Source: Affinundibacterium baiyunense
Lineage (GTDB): Bacteria > Pseudomonadota > Gammaproteobacteria > Burkholderiales > Burkholderiaceae_D
Reading direction: 5' to 3'
Assembly: GCF_018139645.1 (NCBI RefSeq)
Contig: NZ_JAGSPM010000006.1
Span: forward strand, 186,001-250,000
DNA length: 64,000 nt
Shown here piece by piece: positions 1 through 9,227 of the stretch; position 1 is the first letter of the stretch, and each line of letters starts with the position of its first letter. The notes under the pieces were generated by a model. That model did no database searches. It saw only the letters and a list, made by a program, of their open reading frames with translations, and was not told the origin of the DNA. Position numbers and translations under genes: made by a program.

Positions 1-312
1 GACGATTTGCTTTTGTAGCAGAGGAAAAAGCGCGAGAGAAACTTGTGCTTTATCGACTGCGGCAAATTGCGTTGTTGATTCAAACTCGGACAGTTTGATC
101 TTTTCTAAACTGACGCCCAGTTTAGGAAAAAACTTGAGTTGAATATTGCCATCAATCGCCAAGTCTCTATGTTTCTTGTTTTTAACCAGCTCAATCAATT
201 GTGATTTGAATTGATTTGGGTCGAATACAAAACTCAGATAGGCGATACCAAGACCCAGTAAGAGTACGATAGCCGAGAGCGCGACGGCTAAAATCTTGAA
301 AGGCTTTTTCAT
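1..312 (-). CDS. AsmA family protein, N-terminal part (runs off window)
   Basis: Only the first 104 codons are in the window; the gene continues past its left edge. Translation from the ATG at 312 begins MKKPFKILAVALSAIVLLLG, a lysine-rich start and a single N-terminal membrane anchor. The motif FDPNQFKSQL and then the DGNIQLKFFPKLGVSLEKI segment follow. This anchor, the 'DPN.fK..l' step and the 'G.i....fP.lgv.l..v' strand are the hallmark start of AsmA-family proteins. These are inner-membrane-anchored, periplasmic bridge-like proteins linked to outer-membrane lipid and protein homeostasis. Family assignment is confident; which AsmA paralogue it is cannot be told without the rest. Confidence 0.85.
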   Translation of the reverse strand, partial: MKKPFKILAVALSAIVLLLGLGIAYLSFVFDPNQFKSQLIELVKNKKHRDLAIDGNIQLKFFPKLGVSLEKIKLSEFESTTQFAAVDKAQVSLALFPLLQKQIV

Positions 313-650
313 AGCAAATTCCTGATTGAGAAGAAGATCACAGCGATATGATCATAGCACCTTCACAACGATGAATTTGTTAAATGTTTTTACTTGTGGA
401 ATTTGAAATATTTGCTGCGCAAGTTTGGGAGATGAGTAAACAAAAAATGGAATTTGTGTCCTAGTGCTGTTTGGTTCAACCCTGCAAGTTGAGCTGTCAT
501 TCCCGCGGCGACGGGAATGACGAACCGAACTAATTTACTTGAGCTAATAAACACGAGCTAATCTAGCTTAGCTATTTAACCGATAGCATTTGAATGCTTG
601 TCTCCGTTTAGACAAGCGCACTCCAAGCTTCGGATTATTTGTGTGTTTAT
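313..650. other. Intergenic region between AsmA and SPFH genes
   Basis: This 338-base stretch holds the 5' leader of the AsmA gene, a dispersed-repeat hairpin at 496-521, and the 3' flank of the SPFH lipoprotein gene. Two short overlapping plus-strand frames from about 590 run into the SPFH gene and look like shadows. I see no RNA gene. Confidence 0.6.
496..521. repeat. Palindromic dispersed-repeat hairpin (GTCATTCCCG)
   Basis: GTCATTCCCG at 496-505 is followed, after a 6-base loop, by its perfect reverse complement CGGGAATGAC at 512-521. The core resembles the GTCATTCCCGCG...CGGGAATGAC hairpin that recurs between genes in many proteobacteria. No T-run follows, so it is more likely a REP-like unit than a Rho-independent terminator. 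Confidence 0.65.
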
Positions 651-1502
651 TTACTTATTCACGTTCACTAAGGGCGTGGCATTGCCTAACAAAACCGTAT
701 TGCCCGCTTTTGAAGCGATTGCAATTGCCGCGTCTCGTTGGATTTCCGCCAAGCGTAGTTCTTTCAAAGCAGGTGTAAGTGATTCGCTGATAATTTTATT
801 TGCCTTTGCTTCGCCTTCTGCTTGCACGATTAAGCGTTCTGCTTCTGCTCTAGCTAAATCAACTTCTTTAAGTTTCTTCTGAATCGCTTGATCCGTTTCT
901 GCACGTTGACGAATCGCTGCCTCAATTGCTGGGTCGGTTAACAAGTTTCGTACATTCACCGCTGTGATTAAGAAAGCGCCTTTATCATTGTTGTCTAACT
1001 CTGCTTGCAAACTTGCTCTGACCATCTCGGCTAATTCGGTACGCTTGGTATGCATCGTAGTTGCGTCTAATTGCGCGATGGATTTATAGACAGATTCACG
1101 TGCTTCGCGTGAGACGCGACTATATGCCATCACCAAGTCGCTAGTACCATCTCTAACTACTTGTTTGTGTTGCACCACGTCACCTTGGTACTTGGTGTAC
1201 AAAGCAGGAATTGCGGCTGGCATCGTCTTGAAATAAATATCGATGTCGACATCTTTCATCGTTAGATTATCGCGACTTTTTGGCGTCATATCTTGCAGCT
1301 GAAAATTCACTTCTTTTGCCGTGAATTCATCAACTGTCTTAAATGCAGTGAAGTAGATGCCTGGTGGTAGTGCATCTTTGCCGACTTTACCTAAAGTTCG
1401 TTCGACCCCGACATTACCAGTATCAATCTGGGTGCAACCAGTTAAGAATGCTGCAATTGAGATTAAACTTAGTGGCGCTAATTTGGAGAGGATTTTTTTC
1501 AT
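651..1502 (-). CDS. SPFH/band-7 (prohibitin-like) lipoprotein
   Basis: The 283-residue product starts with a lipoprotein signal (lipobox LTGC, acylated Cys about residue 23). Next comes an SPFH core containing the typical strand GNVGVERTLGKV, a 'LPPGIYF' step, and a segment on trimming of dynamic sequence (DVDIDIYFK). Residues from about 190 form an Ala/Glu-rich coiled coil (RAEAERLIVQAEGEAKA), as in prohibitins and flotillins, which assemble into membrane-bound rings. An AGGAAG ribosome-binding site precedes the ATG at 1502. It lies 13 bases after a small membrane-protein gene on the same strand, so the two probably form one transcript. Most SPFH proteins have a membrane helix at this point; a lipid anchor is a less common variant. 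Function beyond membrane scaffolding is not evident. Confidence 0.85.
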   Translation of the reverse strand: MKKILSKLAPLSLISIAAFLTGCTQIDTGNVGVERTLGKVGKDALPPGIYFTAFKTVDEFTAKEVNFQLQDMTPKSRDNLTMKDVDIDIYFKTMPAAIPALYTKYQGDVVQHKQVVRDGTSDLVMAYSRVSREARESVYKSIAQLDATTMHTKRTELAEMVRASLQAELDNNDKGAFLITAVNVRNLLTDPAIEAAIRQRAETDQAIQKKLKEVDLARAEAERLIVQAEGEAKANKIISESLTPALKELRLAEIQRDAAIAIASKAGNTVLLGNATPLVNVNK

Positions 1503-1515
1503 TTTTCTTCCTATA

Positions 1516-1707
1516 TCAAAGTAAGTGTAGAGCAGGTGTGTAATACGCGATGATTAACAAGATGAGTAGTAACATGCCAAACGCAATGAGTCGCAGTGCA
1601 TGGCGGGCAAATGTCTTGCTTGCATTTTTTCTGGTGAGTGGCGAGGTTAATTGCCATCCTCCATAAATTAGCACTGCGCCTATCAGTATCATCACAAAAT
1701 GTTTCAT
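1516..1707 (-). CDS. Small two-helix membrane protein, unknown function
   Basis: I do not recognise a family. I prefer the ATG at 1707 (63 residues, MKHFVMILIGAVLIYGG...) over the GTG at 1713. An AGGAG lies 5 bases before the ATG but would overlap the GTG start. The sequence shows one hydrophobic helix at about residues 3-18, a short basic loop (TRKNASKTFARHALR), and a second helix of leucine and isoleucine at about 38-55. It sits just upstream of the SPFH lipoprotein gene on the same strand, so it may be a membrane partner of that protein, similar to the small NfeD-like partners of other SPFH proteins. That link is inference only. Confidence 0.6.
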   Translation of the reverse strand: MKHFVMILIGAVLIYGGWQLTSPLTRKNASKTFARHALRLIAFGMLLLILLIIAYYTPALHLL

Positions 1708-1988
1708 CACCACTCCTTTCTATTTATTTTTAAATTAAATCGCGAAACCAAAGTGTAGTTTTTTTATGGCGGACCTACTAGCAAAAACATGAGGTAATCG
1801 TTGCTAGAAAAAAACGGAATTCTTTGCTTGGATACGAGCCGCCGATTGATTGGATGTGGCAACGATATTCGCAGTAAGACTTAAATTGAGTCTAATTTGC
1901 TCTGATCGTAGTCTTAGTTTGTTACACTGTACTTACTTGCTTTGAACTGTGCTTAGGCATGGATTCGTAATTTTCTTCTAGGCTTTTT

Positions 1989-2897
1989 GTGTCACATTCC
2001 GCTTTTCTCTTAGTCATTCTTGCTGGTCTAATTCACGCCCTATGGAACATCGCCGCCAAAAAAGCAGGGGGCGATGTGCGCTTCGCTGGCTTTACTGCCT
2101 TAATCATGGCAGTAGTGTGGGCACCCGTTGGTATCTTTGTTGGTTGGGATGTGGTGCCGACTTGGGGATACCTAGAATGGGGATTTATCAGTGCGAGTGG
2201 CGTTTTACATGTCTTGTATTTTGTGACTTTGCTGCGCGGTTATCGCAAAGCTGATTTAACGGTGGTCTATCCAATAGCGCGCGGCTCGGGGCCTTTGATC
2301 TCTTCAGCAGTTGCCATATTGTTTTTAGGCGAGCATCTGAGTTTGCTAGGTGGGCTCGGTATCTTGGCAGTTGTTGGTGGAGTGTTTTTGATTGCGGGTG
2401 GTCCCAAGTTATTGCGTTCGCTACGTCAAGAGCAAGGAGAACGTGAGCAGCAGATAAGAGTGCGTGGAGAAAAAGTACGTAGTGGAATTTTCTACGGCTT
2501 ATGCACAGGTTTATTTATCGCGGCCTACACGGTCCTAGATGGTTACGCCGTCAAAGTATTGCTGCTCTCTCCTTTGTTGGTCGATTACTTTGGCAATTTC
2601 ATTCGTATCGCGCTGCTGTTGCCGGTCTTGCTACGTGACCGTGTTGCAACGCGTGTGTCGTGGAATAAAGAATGGAAATACGCGTTGATTGTCGCTGTGA
2701 TCAGTCCTATTTCGTATGTGCTTGTTTTGTATGCGATGCAGGAGGCACCACTCAGTCACGTCGCTCCCGCACGCGAAGTTTCCATGCTATTTGCGGCACT
2801 GATTGGTGGTCATTTATTAGACGAGGGCGATCGTTTGCAACGCATCTGCGGTGCTCTATGCATTGCGGTCGGCGTGATTGCATTGGGAAGTTTTTAG
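1989..2897 (+). CDS. EamA/DMT-superfamily transporter
   Basis: The 302-residue protein has about ten hydrophobic helices in two halves, as in EamA-domain drug/metabolite transporters. The first helix carries the common GLIHALWNIAAKKAG start. The loop after helix 3 has YPIARGSGPL, a signature of the family, and a second copy of the same fold begins near residue 165 (GIFYGLCTGLFIAAYTVLDG). The start is GTG at 1989, the only plausible one in frame before the first helix, with a weak ribosome-binding site. It should sit in the inner membrane and export or import a small metabolite; the substrate cannot be read from sequence. It is monocistronic, convergent with the gene at 2961-5780, with only 63 bases between them. 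Confidence 0.88.
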   Translation: MSHSAFLLVILAGLIHALWNIAAKKAGGDVRFAGFTALIMAVVWAPVGIFVGWDVVPTWGYLEWGFISASGVLHVLYFVTLLRGYRKADLTVVYPIARGSGPLISSAVAILFLGEHLSLLGGLGILAVVGGVFLIAGGPKLLRSLRQEQGEREQQIRVRGEKVRSGIFYGLCTGLFIAAYTVLDGYAVKVLLLSPLLVDYFGNFIRIALLLPVLLRDRVATRVSWNKEWKYALIVAVISPISYVLVLYAMQEAPLSHVAPAREVSMLFAALIGGHLLDEGDRLQRICGALCIAVGVIALGSF

Positions 2898-2960
2898 TTG
2901 TGCCGCCTACACTTATTCGACTAGGAAATGAGCTCTGTATCCTTGGCGAGCTCAGCTAGA

Positions 2961-5780
2961 TCATCGTGGGATTTGCTCGAAGCCTTTATCCAACCTAGGT
3001 TGGAATAATTGGCCGTCAGAGTTTGTTAGGTTTGAACTTGCGTTCGTATGCTCTTTTGTGTTTGCGCTGCTGGTGGCGCCCAGATTGCTGCGCGATTGTG
3101 GCTTGCCTGCTGTTGATGTCGCTTTAAGCGTTTTTTGTTCTGCAGGTTTGGGCTGATTTTCCACTTGTTGATTCCACCACCAATAAATGCCGATCGCGAT
3201 AATCGTAGTCAGTAGCAGGGCGATTGTGCTGTTACTCCAACGCGATTTGGAGCGATTCGCTGTTTCGAGATAGAGTTCAAAATTATCTTTGCTATCAATG
3301 CAGGCTAAGGCGGTCTCGGTGGAGGTCGATGTCGATGCTGAATTGGTCTGGTATGCCGTGGAAGTGTTAGATGAAAAATTTTCGTCATGACTCGATGCTG
3401 CATTTTGCACAGTCTCGTCTGCCGCTTGCCGCTCTGGCGGTTGTTCTACTTCTATCGGTAAAGGTAATTGCGGATTTTCTAGTTCGGCAAGTTGTTGATT
3501 TTTCTCTGCCAGTGTTTGTGCTAATTGTTGGTGTTGATCAGCGAGCGCCTGTGCAGCTTGTTCTGCCGCGATTCTCGCTTGTTCAGCTTCAATCGCTAAT
3601 TCTTGTTGTTTTATTTTATCTTGTGCTGCGTTGATGGCTTGCGTTTCGAGTGCTGCATTTTCTTGTGCTAATTGACGTAATTCTTGTTCGCGCAACAGGC
3701 GTTGTTGTGCGATGACAGTCGCTGCTTTTTCAGCTTGTAGTCGTTGTTTCGCTTTGCTAATACTTTCTTTTTCTTGTGCGATTTTTTGATGTGTCTGTGT
3801 TAGTAGCAGACGTTCTTGATCAGCTAGTTGTTCTAGGCTGTCTAATTCTGCCTCGGATTGTGTGATTTGCTGTTCTAGCTGTTCGCGTTCTAGAATTTTC
3901 GCGTCAAGGTTTTGATTATCTTGTTGGTGTTGTGCCGTTAATTCGGCGAGCGCTTGTTGCGCTTCTGCGATTCTGGTTTGTAATCTCTCTTGTAGCTCGT
4001 TCAGTTGCTGTAACTCTTGCGTGTGCGAATGCAGTTTTTGCTCTGCTGCCAAACGTTCTTGTATCAACTGTTCTGTTTCTGTGTCTAAAGCAAGCTGCGA
4101 TTTCTGCACGCTTAGCAATTCAGCTTCGCTTAAAATTCTTTGCTCTAAAAGGCGCTTAGCGTCGTGCTCTGCTTGTTGCCGCTCTTGTGCCTGTTTTTGC
4201 GCTTGGATTGACACAGAAACGCGTTCACGTGCGACGGTTTCCGCTTCTAACTCTGCGGCGGCGAGACGCTGTGCCGCTTCCAGTAAGGCGGTTTCGTGCG
4301 CCAGTCTTTGTTGTTCTGCCAGAATTGCTAAACGGTCGTTCTCTTGCCTTTGTGTGGCGGCACTGATGGCGTCGAGTTCGGCTTGCAGGCGTTTTTGTAA
4401 GCTTTGCTCTGCTTCTTGTGCTGTTGCAAGTTGGGCCGCAGAAATTTGCTCCGCTCTTTGCTCTGCACTGGTTCTGGCCTCGACTTGACTTAACAGACTT
4501 GCTTCAGCCGCTAGTCTGCGTTGACTATCTGCTAGTGCGCGTTCTTCTGCGAGGATTTTCTCTTCGATTTTTTGTGCCGCGAGTTGTTCTAAGTTCTGTT
4601 TTTCTTTTGCTGCTTGTTCTGCGGTGTTTTCAGCGAGCGACAAGGCGACTGCGGATTCAACTAGTGCGGTTTCAGCTGCAATTTTTTCTTCGATTAGCTT
4701 GGCTAGCTCAGCTTCTGCGGCGATGCGTTCTTGTAATTTTTGTTCAGCTAAACGGCTGACAAGTAAACGTTCTGTACTTTTGAGTTTGGCTTCGCGTTCG
4801 ACTGCGATTTTGAGTTTGTTTACGCGAATCAGTTCATTTTCTGCTTCGATCCTCGCATTTTCAGCATCTAATTGTGCGTTGGTAGTTGATTCTTGTTGAG
4901 TGAGTTGGGCGATGGCATCTTGTTCTTCCGCGATGCGTTGGCGCGCCAGTAGTTCTGCGGCTTGATCAGCAGCGATACGTTGTTGAATTTTTTCGTTTAG
5001 CGCGTGTTCTTGCGTTTGCTTTTTTTCAGTCAGCACCTGCAATTCTTGTTCAGCTTGTAGACGCTGCTGCGCTTGGCTTAGCGCTGCTTGTTCGGTCTGG
5101 GTTTTGCTTTCTATCGCTTCTAATAACGCGGCCTCGGCTTGTATTTTTTCTTGTAGCGCTTGCTTTGCTTGTTGTTCTGCATGTAAGCGTTCTGCCGCCA
5201 CTTTTTCGATTTGACGTACTTCTTCTAGTTGTGTCTCGGCATTTGATTTCGCGAGATTTTCCGTGGCAATCAATTTTTCGGCGATAGCGCGCAATTCGGT
5301 TTCCATCGTTAGCGTCGATTGCACGGTTTTTTCGGATGCTTGTTCGGCGTTGATGCGTTGTTGATGTAGCTCGAGCGCTTGTCGTTCACTGTCTAATCTT
5401 TGCTGGGCTAACTTCTCTGCTTGTTTCTCTGCCATCAAGCGAGTTCTGACTTTGACCAATAACTCTTGTTCAAAGTCGATACGGCTATTGGCATCAATTA
5501 ACAAATCACGCTCAACTTTGGCTCGCGCGTACGCCGCTTGCTGCAGATTCCATTCTTTGTCAATTTGATCCAAGATGCTTTGATCTGGTTTTTCGGCTGC
5601 GTCATGTAGTTCATTAGTCGCAACTTCATGTATTGCGCTTATAGCCTGCGCTGATGGCATCTCTTGAGCTGAATGATGGAAGGCGCTATTGATAGCGTCT
5701 TGGGTCTGATCACTGTTCGCATCTTCATCGCTACGGTTGAATGTACGATTGAGTAATGATTGCTTTAGTTGTTTGAACAT
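2961..5780 (-). CDS. Giant coiled-coil protein with strict 14-residue repeats and C-terminal membrane anchor
   Basis: I recognise no named family. After a 71-residue lead, residues 72-589 divide into 37 consecutive units of exactly 14 residues with no insertion or deletion. The consensus is roughly R-[IL]-x-A-E-x-x-A-x-x-x-x-x-[EQ], for example RLQAEQELQVLTEK and RIAAEAELAKLIEE. The same unit returns in a different phase at about residues 680-765. Fourteen residues equal two heptads, so this predicts one very long alpha-helical coiled coil. A single hydrophobic helix follows at about residues 852-869 (ALLLTTIIAIGIYWWW), then a 67-residue Ser/Asn/Lys-rich tail. The N-terminus has no signal peptide, which suggests a cytoplasmic rod tethered to the inner membrane by its C-terminal region. 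Repeat units differ in codons as well as residues, so the array is old or under purifying selection on the helix. A structural or spacing role is inference. Confidence 0.8.
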   Translation of the reverse strand: MFKQLKQSLLNRTFNRSDEDANSDQTQDAINSAFHHSAQEMPSAQAISAIHEVATNELHDAAEKPDQSILDQIDKEWNLQQAAYARAKVERDLLIDANSRIDFEQELLVKVRTRLMAEKQAEKLAQQRLDSERQALELHQQRINAEQASEKTVQSTLTMETELRAIAEKLIATENLAKSNAETQLEEVRQIEKVAAERLHAEQQAKQALQEKIQAEAALLEAIESKTQTEQAALSQAQQRLQAEQELQVLTEKKQTQEHALNEKIQQRIAADQAAELLARQRIAEEQDAIAQLTQQESTTNAQLDAENARIEAENELIRVNKLKIAVEREAKLKSTERLLVSRLAEQKLQERIAAEAELAKLIEEKIAAETALVESAVALSLAENTAEQAAKEKQNLEQLAAQKIEEKILAEERALADSQRRLAAEASLLSQVEARTSAEQRAEQISAAQLATAQEAEQSLQKRLQAELDAISAATQRQENDRLAILAEQQRLAHETALLEAAQRLAAAELEAETVARERVSVSIQAQKQAQERQQAEHDAKRLLEQRILSEAELLSVQKSQLALDTETEQLIQERLAAEQKLHSHTQELQQLNELQERLQTRIAEAQQALAELTAQHQQDNQNLDAKILEREQLEQQITQSEAELDSLEQLADQERLLLTQTHQKIAQEKESISKAKQRLQAEKAATVIAQQRLLREQELRQLAQENAALETQAINAAQDKIKQQELAIEAEQARIAAEQAAQALADQHQQLAQTLAEKNQQLAELENPQLPLPIEVEQPPERQAADETVQNAASSHDENFSSNTSTAYQTNSASTSTSTETALACIDSKDNFELYLETANRSKSRWSNSTIALLLTTIIAIGIYWWWNQQVENQPKPAEQKTLKATSTAGKPQSRSNLGATSSANTKEHTNASSNLTNSDGQLFQPRLDKGFEQIPR

Positions 5781-6142
5781 GGAAAAGCCTAGTGATCAGA
5801 AGTCGTCAGAGATTGCAATTGCGAAGATGATAAAACCTTCTCATTTTACCGAAATTGACCTGTAATTTATTTATTTTATAGCAATCTTGTTTTGGATTTT
5901 TTGTGCTTCTGGCGGATAAAACCACAGATAGACGCGATTATGGATAAGCTGCGATCAGTTCGGTTTGGCATGAGTGCGTGATTTCGCTACTTTTTTGCTG
6001 TTTTTGCGCGGGTTCTGTCGTTATTTTTGGAATTATTCATGGTCTTTTGGAACTTTTCATCCGTGCTGCGCTCCAATTTGCGGGGAATTTTTATAAAATA
6101 ATTCACACCTCCCATTTTCTTCCACTTCATGGAGTAAACATA
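5781..6142. other. Divergent intergenic region upstream of coiled-coil gene and M1 peptidase
   Basis: These 362 bases separate two divergent genes and must carry both promoters. The open frame of the M1 gene extends back to an ATG at 5978, but residues 1-55 of that extension (MISLLFCCFCAGSVV...) precede a perfect signal peptide at 6143. They are therefore most likely leader rather than protein. No RNA gene or repeat is seen. Confidence 0.55.
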
Positions 6143-8515
6143 ATGCGTTTGCCAGTGTCATTAGGGCTCTTATGTCTGAGCATGTCTGCCTTTGCGGGTG
6201 GGCAGTCCGACGACAAGTTTCGTCAAATAGAAAATTTATTGCCTACACCAACCTCCGTGCGTACTGCATCTGGTGCGCCGGGTCATGCATATTGGCAGCA
6301 GCGTGCTGATTATGTGATTCGCGCAACTTTGGATGAGTCTAAACGTGCGATCACTGGCGCAGAGACCATCACGTATCACAATAATTCTCCGGATACTTTG
6401 AATTATCTGTGGGTGCAATTAGACCAAAACATCTTCCGTCCAGATTCGGATGCGAATAAAACCCGCACTTTACCGTCTCGTGATGCTTGGAAAAACCCGA
6501 ATGCGGTCAGTTTCCAAGCGATGAGTGTGATGAATGAGCGTGATAATTTTGATGGTGGTTTCAAAATTACCTCAGTTAAAACCGCCGAAGGCCAAGCATT
6601 GAAGCATGTGATTAATCGTACGATGATGCGTATCGATTTGCCGCAGCCATTGAAACCAGGCGCGAAATATGTGTTCAGTATTGATTGGAACTACAACATC
6701 GGCAATGGCAAATTGCTAGGTGGTCGTGATGGCTATGAGCATTTCAAAGAAGACAAAAACGATATCTTCGAAATCGCACAATGGTTCCCACGTATGGCGG
6801 CTTATTATGATGTTTATGGTTGGCAACATAAGCAATTCTTAGGTTCTGGCGAATTCACATTGGAGTTTGGTGATTACGATGTGCAATTGACTGTGCCAAG
6901 CGATCACGTGGTTGCTGCAACAGGTGAATTGAATAACGCAGATAAAATTTTGACTGCAACTCAGCGCGAGCGCTTGAAGCAAGCGCGCACGGCAAAAACA
7001 CCGGTAGCGATCGTGACGCAAAAAGAAGCGGAAGAAGCAGAGAAAACACGTGCAACTTCTAGCAAAACTTGGCATTTCAAAGCAAAAAATGTACGTGATT
7101 TTGCATGGGCAACTTCACGCAAATACATTTGGGATGCGCAAGGTTACAAGTCTGGTACTAGCAATGGCTTAGCGATGTCTTTCTATCCAAAAGAAGCAAA
7201 TCCTTTGTGGGGACAATATTCTACGCAAGCGATCATCCACACGATAGAACAATACAATAAGTTCTCTTTAGATTATCCATATCCAACAGCGCAATCTGTG
7301 AATGGTCCACAAGGCGGCATGGAATATCCAATGTTGTCCTTTAACGGCGGCCGTCCGACCAAAGATAAAAAGACTGGTGAGTTGACGTATTCCAAGCGCA
7401 CTAAATATGGTTTGATCAGCGTGATCATTCATGAAGTTGGCCATAACTATTTCCCGATGATCGTCAATTCAGATGAGCGTCAATGGACTTGGATGGACGA
7501 AGGTTTGAACTCTTTCGTACAAAGTTTGGCGGAACAAGCTTGGGAAGAAAATTATCCGGGTACACGTGGTGAGCCACGCGGCATTGTTGATTACATGAAG
7601 AGCCAAAATCAAGTGCCTATCATGACCAATTCTGAATCCATTTTGCAATTTGGTCCAAATGCTTATGCAAAACCAGCAGCTGGTTTGCACATTTTGCGTG
7701 AAACTATCTTGGGTCGTGAATTGTTCGACTTCGCGTTCAAAGAGTATGCGCAACGCTGGAAATTTAAACGCCCAACACCAGCAGATTTCTTCCGCACCAT
7801 GGAAGATGCTTCTGGTACTGACTTAGATTGGTTCTGGCATGGCTGGTTCTACACAACAGATCCAGTCGATATCAGTATCGACGGTATCGTTGAATACACG
7901 ATGTCAACCAAAGATCCAGAAGTGGAAAAAGCATGGCGTCGTGCGCAGTTTGCGTCTCAACCAACTTCAACTGCTAATCAGGCAGATAAAGGTAAGTTGG
8001 AACGTCGCTTGGATTCACACCCAGAACTCAAAGATTTTTACAATCAATATGATGACTTCACTGTCACCAATAAAGATCGTAACAATTACATGGATTTGAT
8101 GAAGAGCTTGGAAGAAGATGAAAAAGCAATGCTGAAATCTGGCAAGTATTTTTATCTGGTGGATTTCTCCAACGTCGGTGGTTTAGTAATGCCTTTGATT
8201 TTGGAAATTGAATTGAAGAGCGGTAAGAAATTAATTCAACGCATTCCAGCAGAAATCTGGCGTTACAACTCCAAGAAGTTCACCAAGCTGATCGTTACCG
8301 ATGAGCCTATGGTTGGTTTGACGCAAGATCCTTATTTGGAAACTGCAGATATTGATACCAACAACAATTCTTGGCCACGTAAGATCACGCAATCACGTTT
8401 GGAATTATTCAAAATGAATATGCAACCAAGCGACATGATGATGGATTTCAAAACACCTTTGAAGACAGATAAACCTGAATCCAAAGATGCAGCGAAACCA
8501 GCTGAGAAGAAGTAA
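6143..8515 (+). CDS. M1-family zinc metallopeptidase (aminopeptidase), secreted; copy 1
   Basis: From the ATG at 6143 (GGAG site 10 bases upstream) the product is 790 residues with a clear signal peptide (MRLPVSLGLLCLSMSAFA-GG). Gluzincin zinc ligands are visible: HEVGH at about 430-434 and a glutamate 19 residues later (DEGLNSF, E453). The substrate-binding GGMEYP motif, equivalent to GAMEN of aminopeptidase N, lies upstream. The N-terminal half is the M1 saddle-like beta domain (YHNNSPDTLNYLWVQLDQN). It should remove N-terminal residues from peptides in the periplasm or outside the cell. The 845-codon open frame from 5978 is rejected as start because it would bury the signal peptide. A close paralogue of identical length lies inverted at 38378-40750. 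The next genes (DUF6702-like, TonB receptor) follow on the same strand. Confidence 0.9.
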   Translation: MRLPVSLGLLCLSMSAFAGGQSDDKFRQIENLLPTPTSVRTASGAPGHAYWQQRADYVIRATLDESKRAITGAETITYHNNSPDTLNYLWVQLDQNIFRPDSDANKTRTLPSRDAWKNPNAVSFQAMSVMNERDNFDGGFKITSVKTAEGQALKHVINRTMMRIDLPQPLKPGAKYVFSIDWNYNIGNGKLLGGRDGYEHFKEDKNDIFEIAQWFPRMAAYYDVYGWQHKQFLGSGEFTLEFGDYDVQLTVPSDHVVAATGELNNADKILTATQRERLKQARTAKTPVAIVTQKEAEEAEKTRATSSKTWHFKAKNVRDFAWATSRKYIWDAQGYKSGTSNGLAMSFYPKEANPLWGQYSTQAIIHTIEQYNKFSLDYPYPTAQSVNGPQGGMEYPMLSFNGGRPTKDKKTGELTYSKRTKYGLISVIIHEVGHNYFPMIVNSDERQWTWMDEGLNSFVQSLAEQAWEENYPGTRGEPRGIVDYMKSQNQVPIMTNSESILQFGPNAYAKPAAGLHILRETILGRELFDFAFKEYAQRWKFKRPTPADFFRTMEDASGTDLDWFWHGWFYTTDPVDISIDGIVEYTMSTKDPEVEKAWRRAQFASQPTSTANQADKGKLERRLDSHPELKDFYNQYDDFTVTNKDRNNYMDLMKSLEEDEKAMLKSGKYFYLVDFSNVGGLVMPLILEIELKSGKKLIQRIPAEIWRYNSKKFTKLIVTDEPMVGLTQDPYLETADIDTNNNSWPRKITQSRLELFKMNMQPSDMMMDFKTPLKTDKPESKDAAKPAEKK

Positions 8516-8619
8516 TGTAGTTCATCTGAGGTGCGCGTGTCGTACTTCAGATCGATTCTTCGTTGTGCATGCGCGCTAATGCGCATGCACAACAAACAAG
8601 ATAGAAAATTGAGATAAGC

Positions 8620-9141
8620 ATGTTGCGTCGTATTCAGGGTTTTAAATTCGTGTTGTTAACTTTCGTTGCTAGCACGCTCTTCTTTGCGTCTTTGGGCTTG
8701 AGTCCGCTCGCACACGCACATCGTTTTCATGCGGGCATCACCGATATCAGCATGAATCCCAACACCGGCAATACTGAAATCGTGCACACCTTCATGGCGC
8801 ACGATGTCGAAGCGTTGCTAGAAAATTTATATCAACGTCAATTTGATTTGAGCGATCCAGAAGATATTGCGGTGTTCAAAAAATATTTCGAAAAGCAATT
8901 TGCGATGGCTGATACAGCAGGCGTTTTGCCGCTGAAGTGGGTGGGATTAAAAGTTGATCCGAATAGCGTGATTGTGTTTCAAGAGTTGGAACAACGTGCG
9001 CTACCTGAGCAAGTCAGTATTCGTCAGGCGGTATTAACGGATTTTTTGATTGATCAAGTAAACACCTTAAATATCACCCAGAACGGAGTGACACAAACGC
9101 ATACCTTTACACGCAGTAAACGCGAGCAGCAATTACCTTGA
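8620..9141 (+). CDS. Secreted DUF6702-like protein
   Basis: The 173-residue product has an N-terminal hydrophobic signal segment ending near ALAHA and then the sequence HRFHAGITDISMNPNTGNTE. This matches the start of small exported DUF6702-type proteins ('H.f..sit.i..n......ei..k.f..D.e..l'). The rest predicts a single beta-sandwich with a charged middle (LSDPEDIAVFKKYFEKQF). No catalytic residues are evident. It lies 104 bases after the M1 peptidase gene and 86 before a TonB-dependent receptor, all on the plus strand. However, a strong terminator at 9169-9191 separates it from the receptor gene. In other genomes such proteins often sit beside M1 peptidases, so a shared job in extracytoplasmic peptide handling is a reasonable inference. 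Family assignment is from memory of the pattern. Confidence 0.7.
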   Translation: MLRRIQGFKFVLLTFVASTLFFASLGLSPLAHAHRFHAGITDISMNPNTGNTEIVHTFMAHDVEALLENLYQRQFDLSDPEDIAVFKKYFEKQFAMADTAGVLPLKWVGLKVDPNSVIVFQELEQRALPEQVSIRQAVLTDFLIDQVNTLNITQNGVTQTHTFTRSKREQQLP

Positions 9142-9168
9142 TTTGATCGCATAAGAGTATGAGCAACT

Positions 9169-9191
9169 AGCGCCAGTTGGCGCTTTTTTTT
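9169..9191 (+). terminator. Rho-independent terminator after DUF6702-like gene
   Basis: AGCGCCA (9169-9175) pairs with TGGCGCT (9178-9184) over a 2-base loop and is followed by a run of eight T. It ends transcription from the M1/DUF6702 pair before the TonB receptor gene. Confidence 0.85.
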
Positions 9192-9227
9192 AGTTAGTGA
9201 ATTAATTTTTAGACTTTTATTTTATTT

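Noticed and set aside
4021..4899. Plus-strand frames opposite the coiled-coil gene
   Set aside because: Their Cys/Ser/Ala/Phe-rich, repetitive products are the antisense image of the 14-residue repeats.
5978..6142. N-terminal extension of the M1 peptidase (55 codons)
   Set aside because: A canonical signal peptide and GGAG ribosome site begin at the internal ATG at 6143, and the paralogue elsewhere has no such extension.
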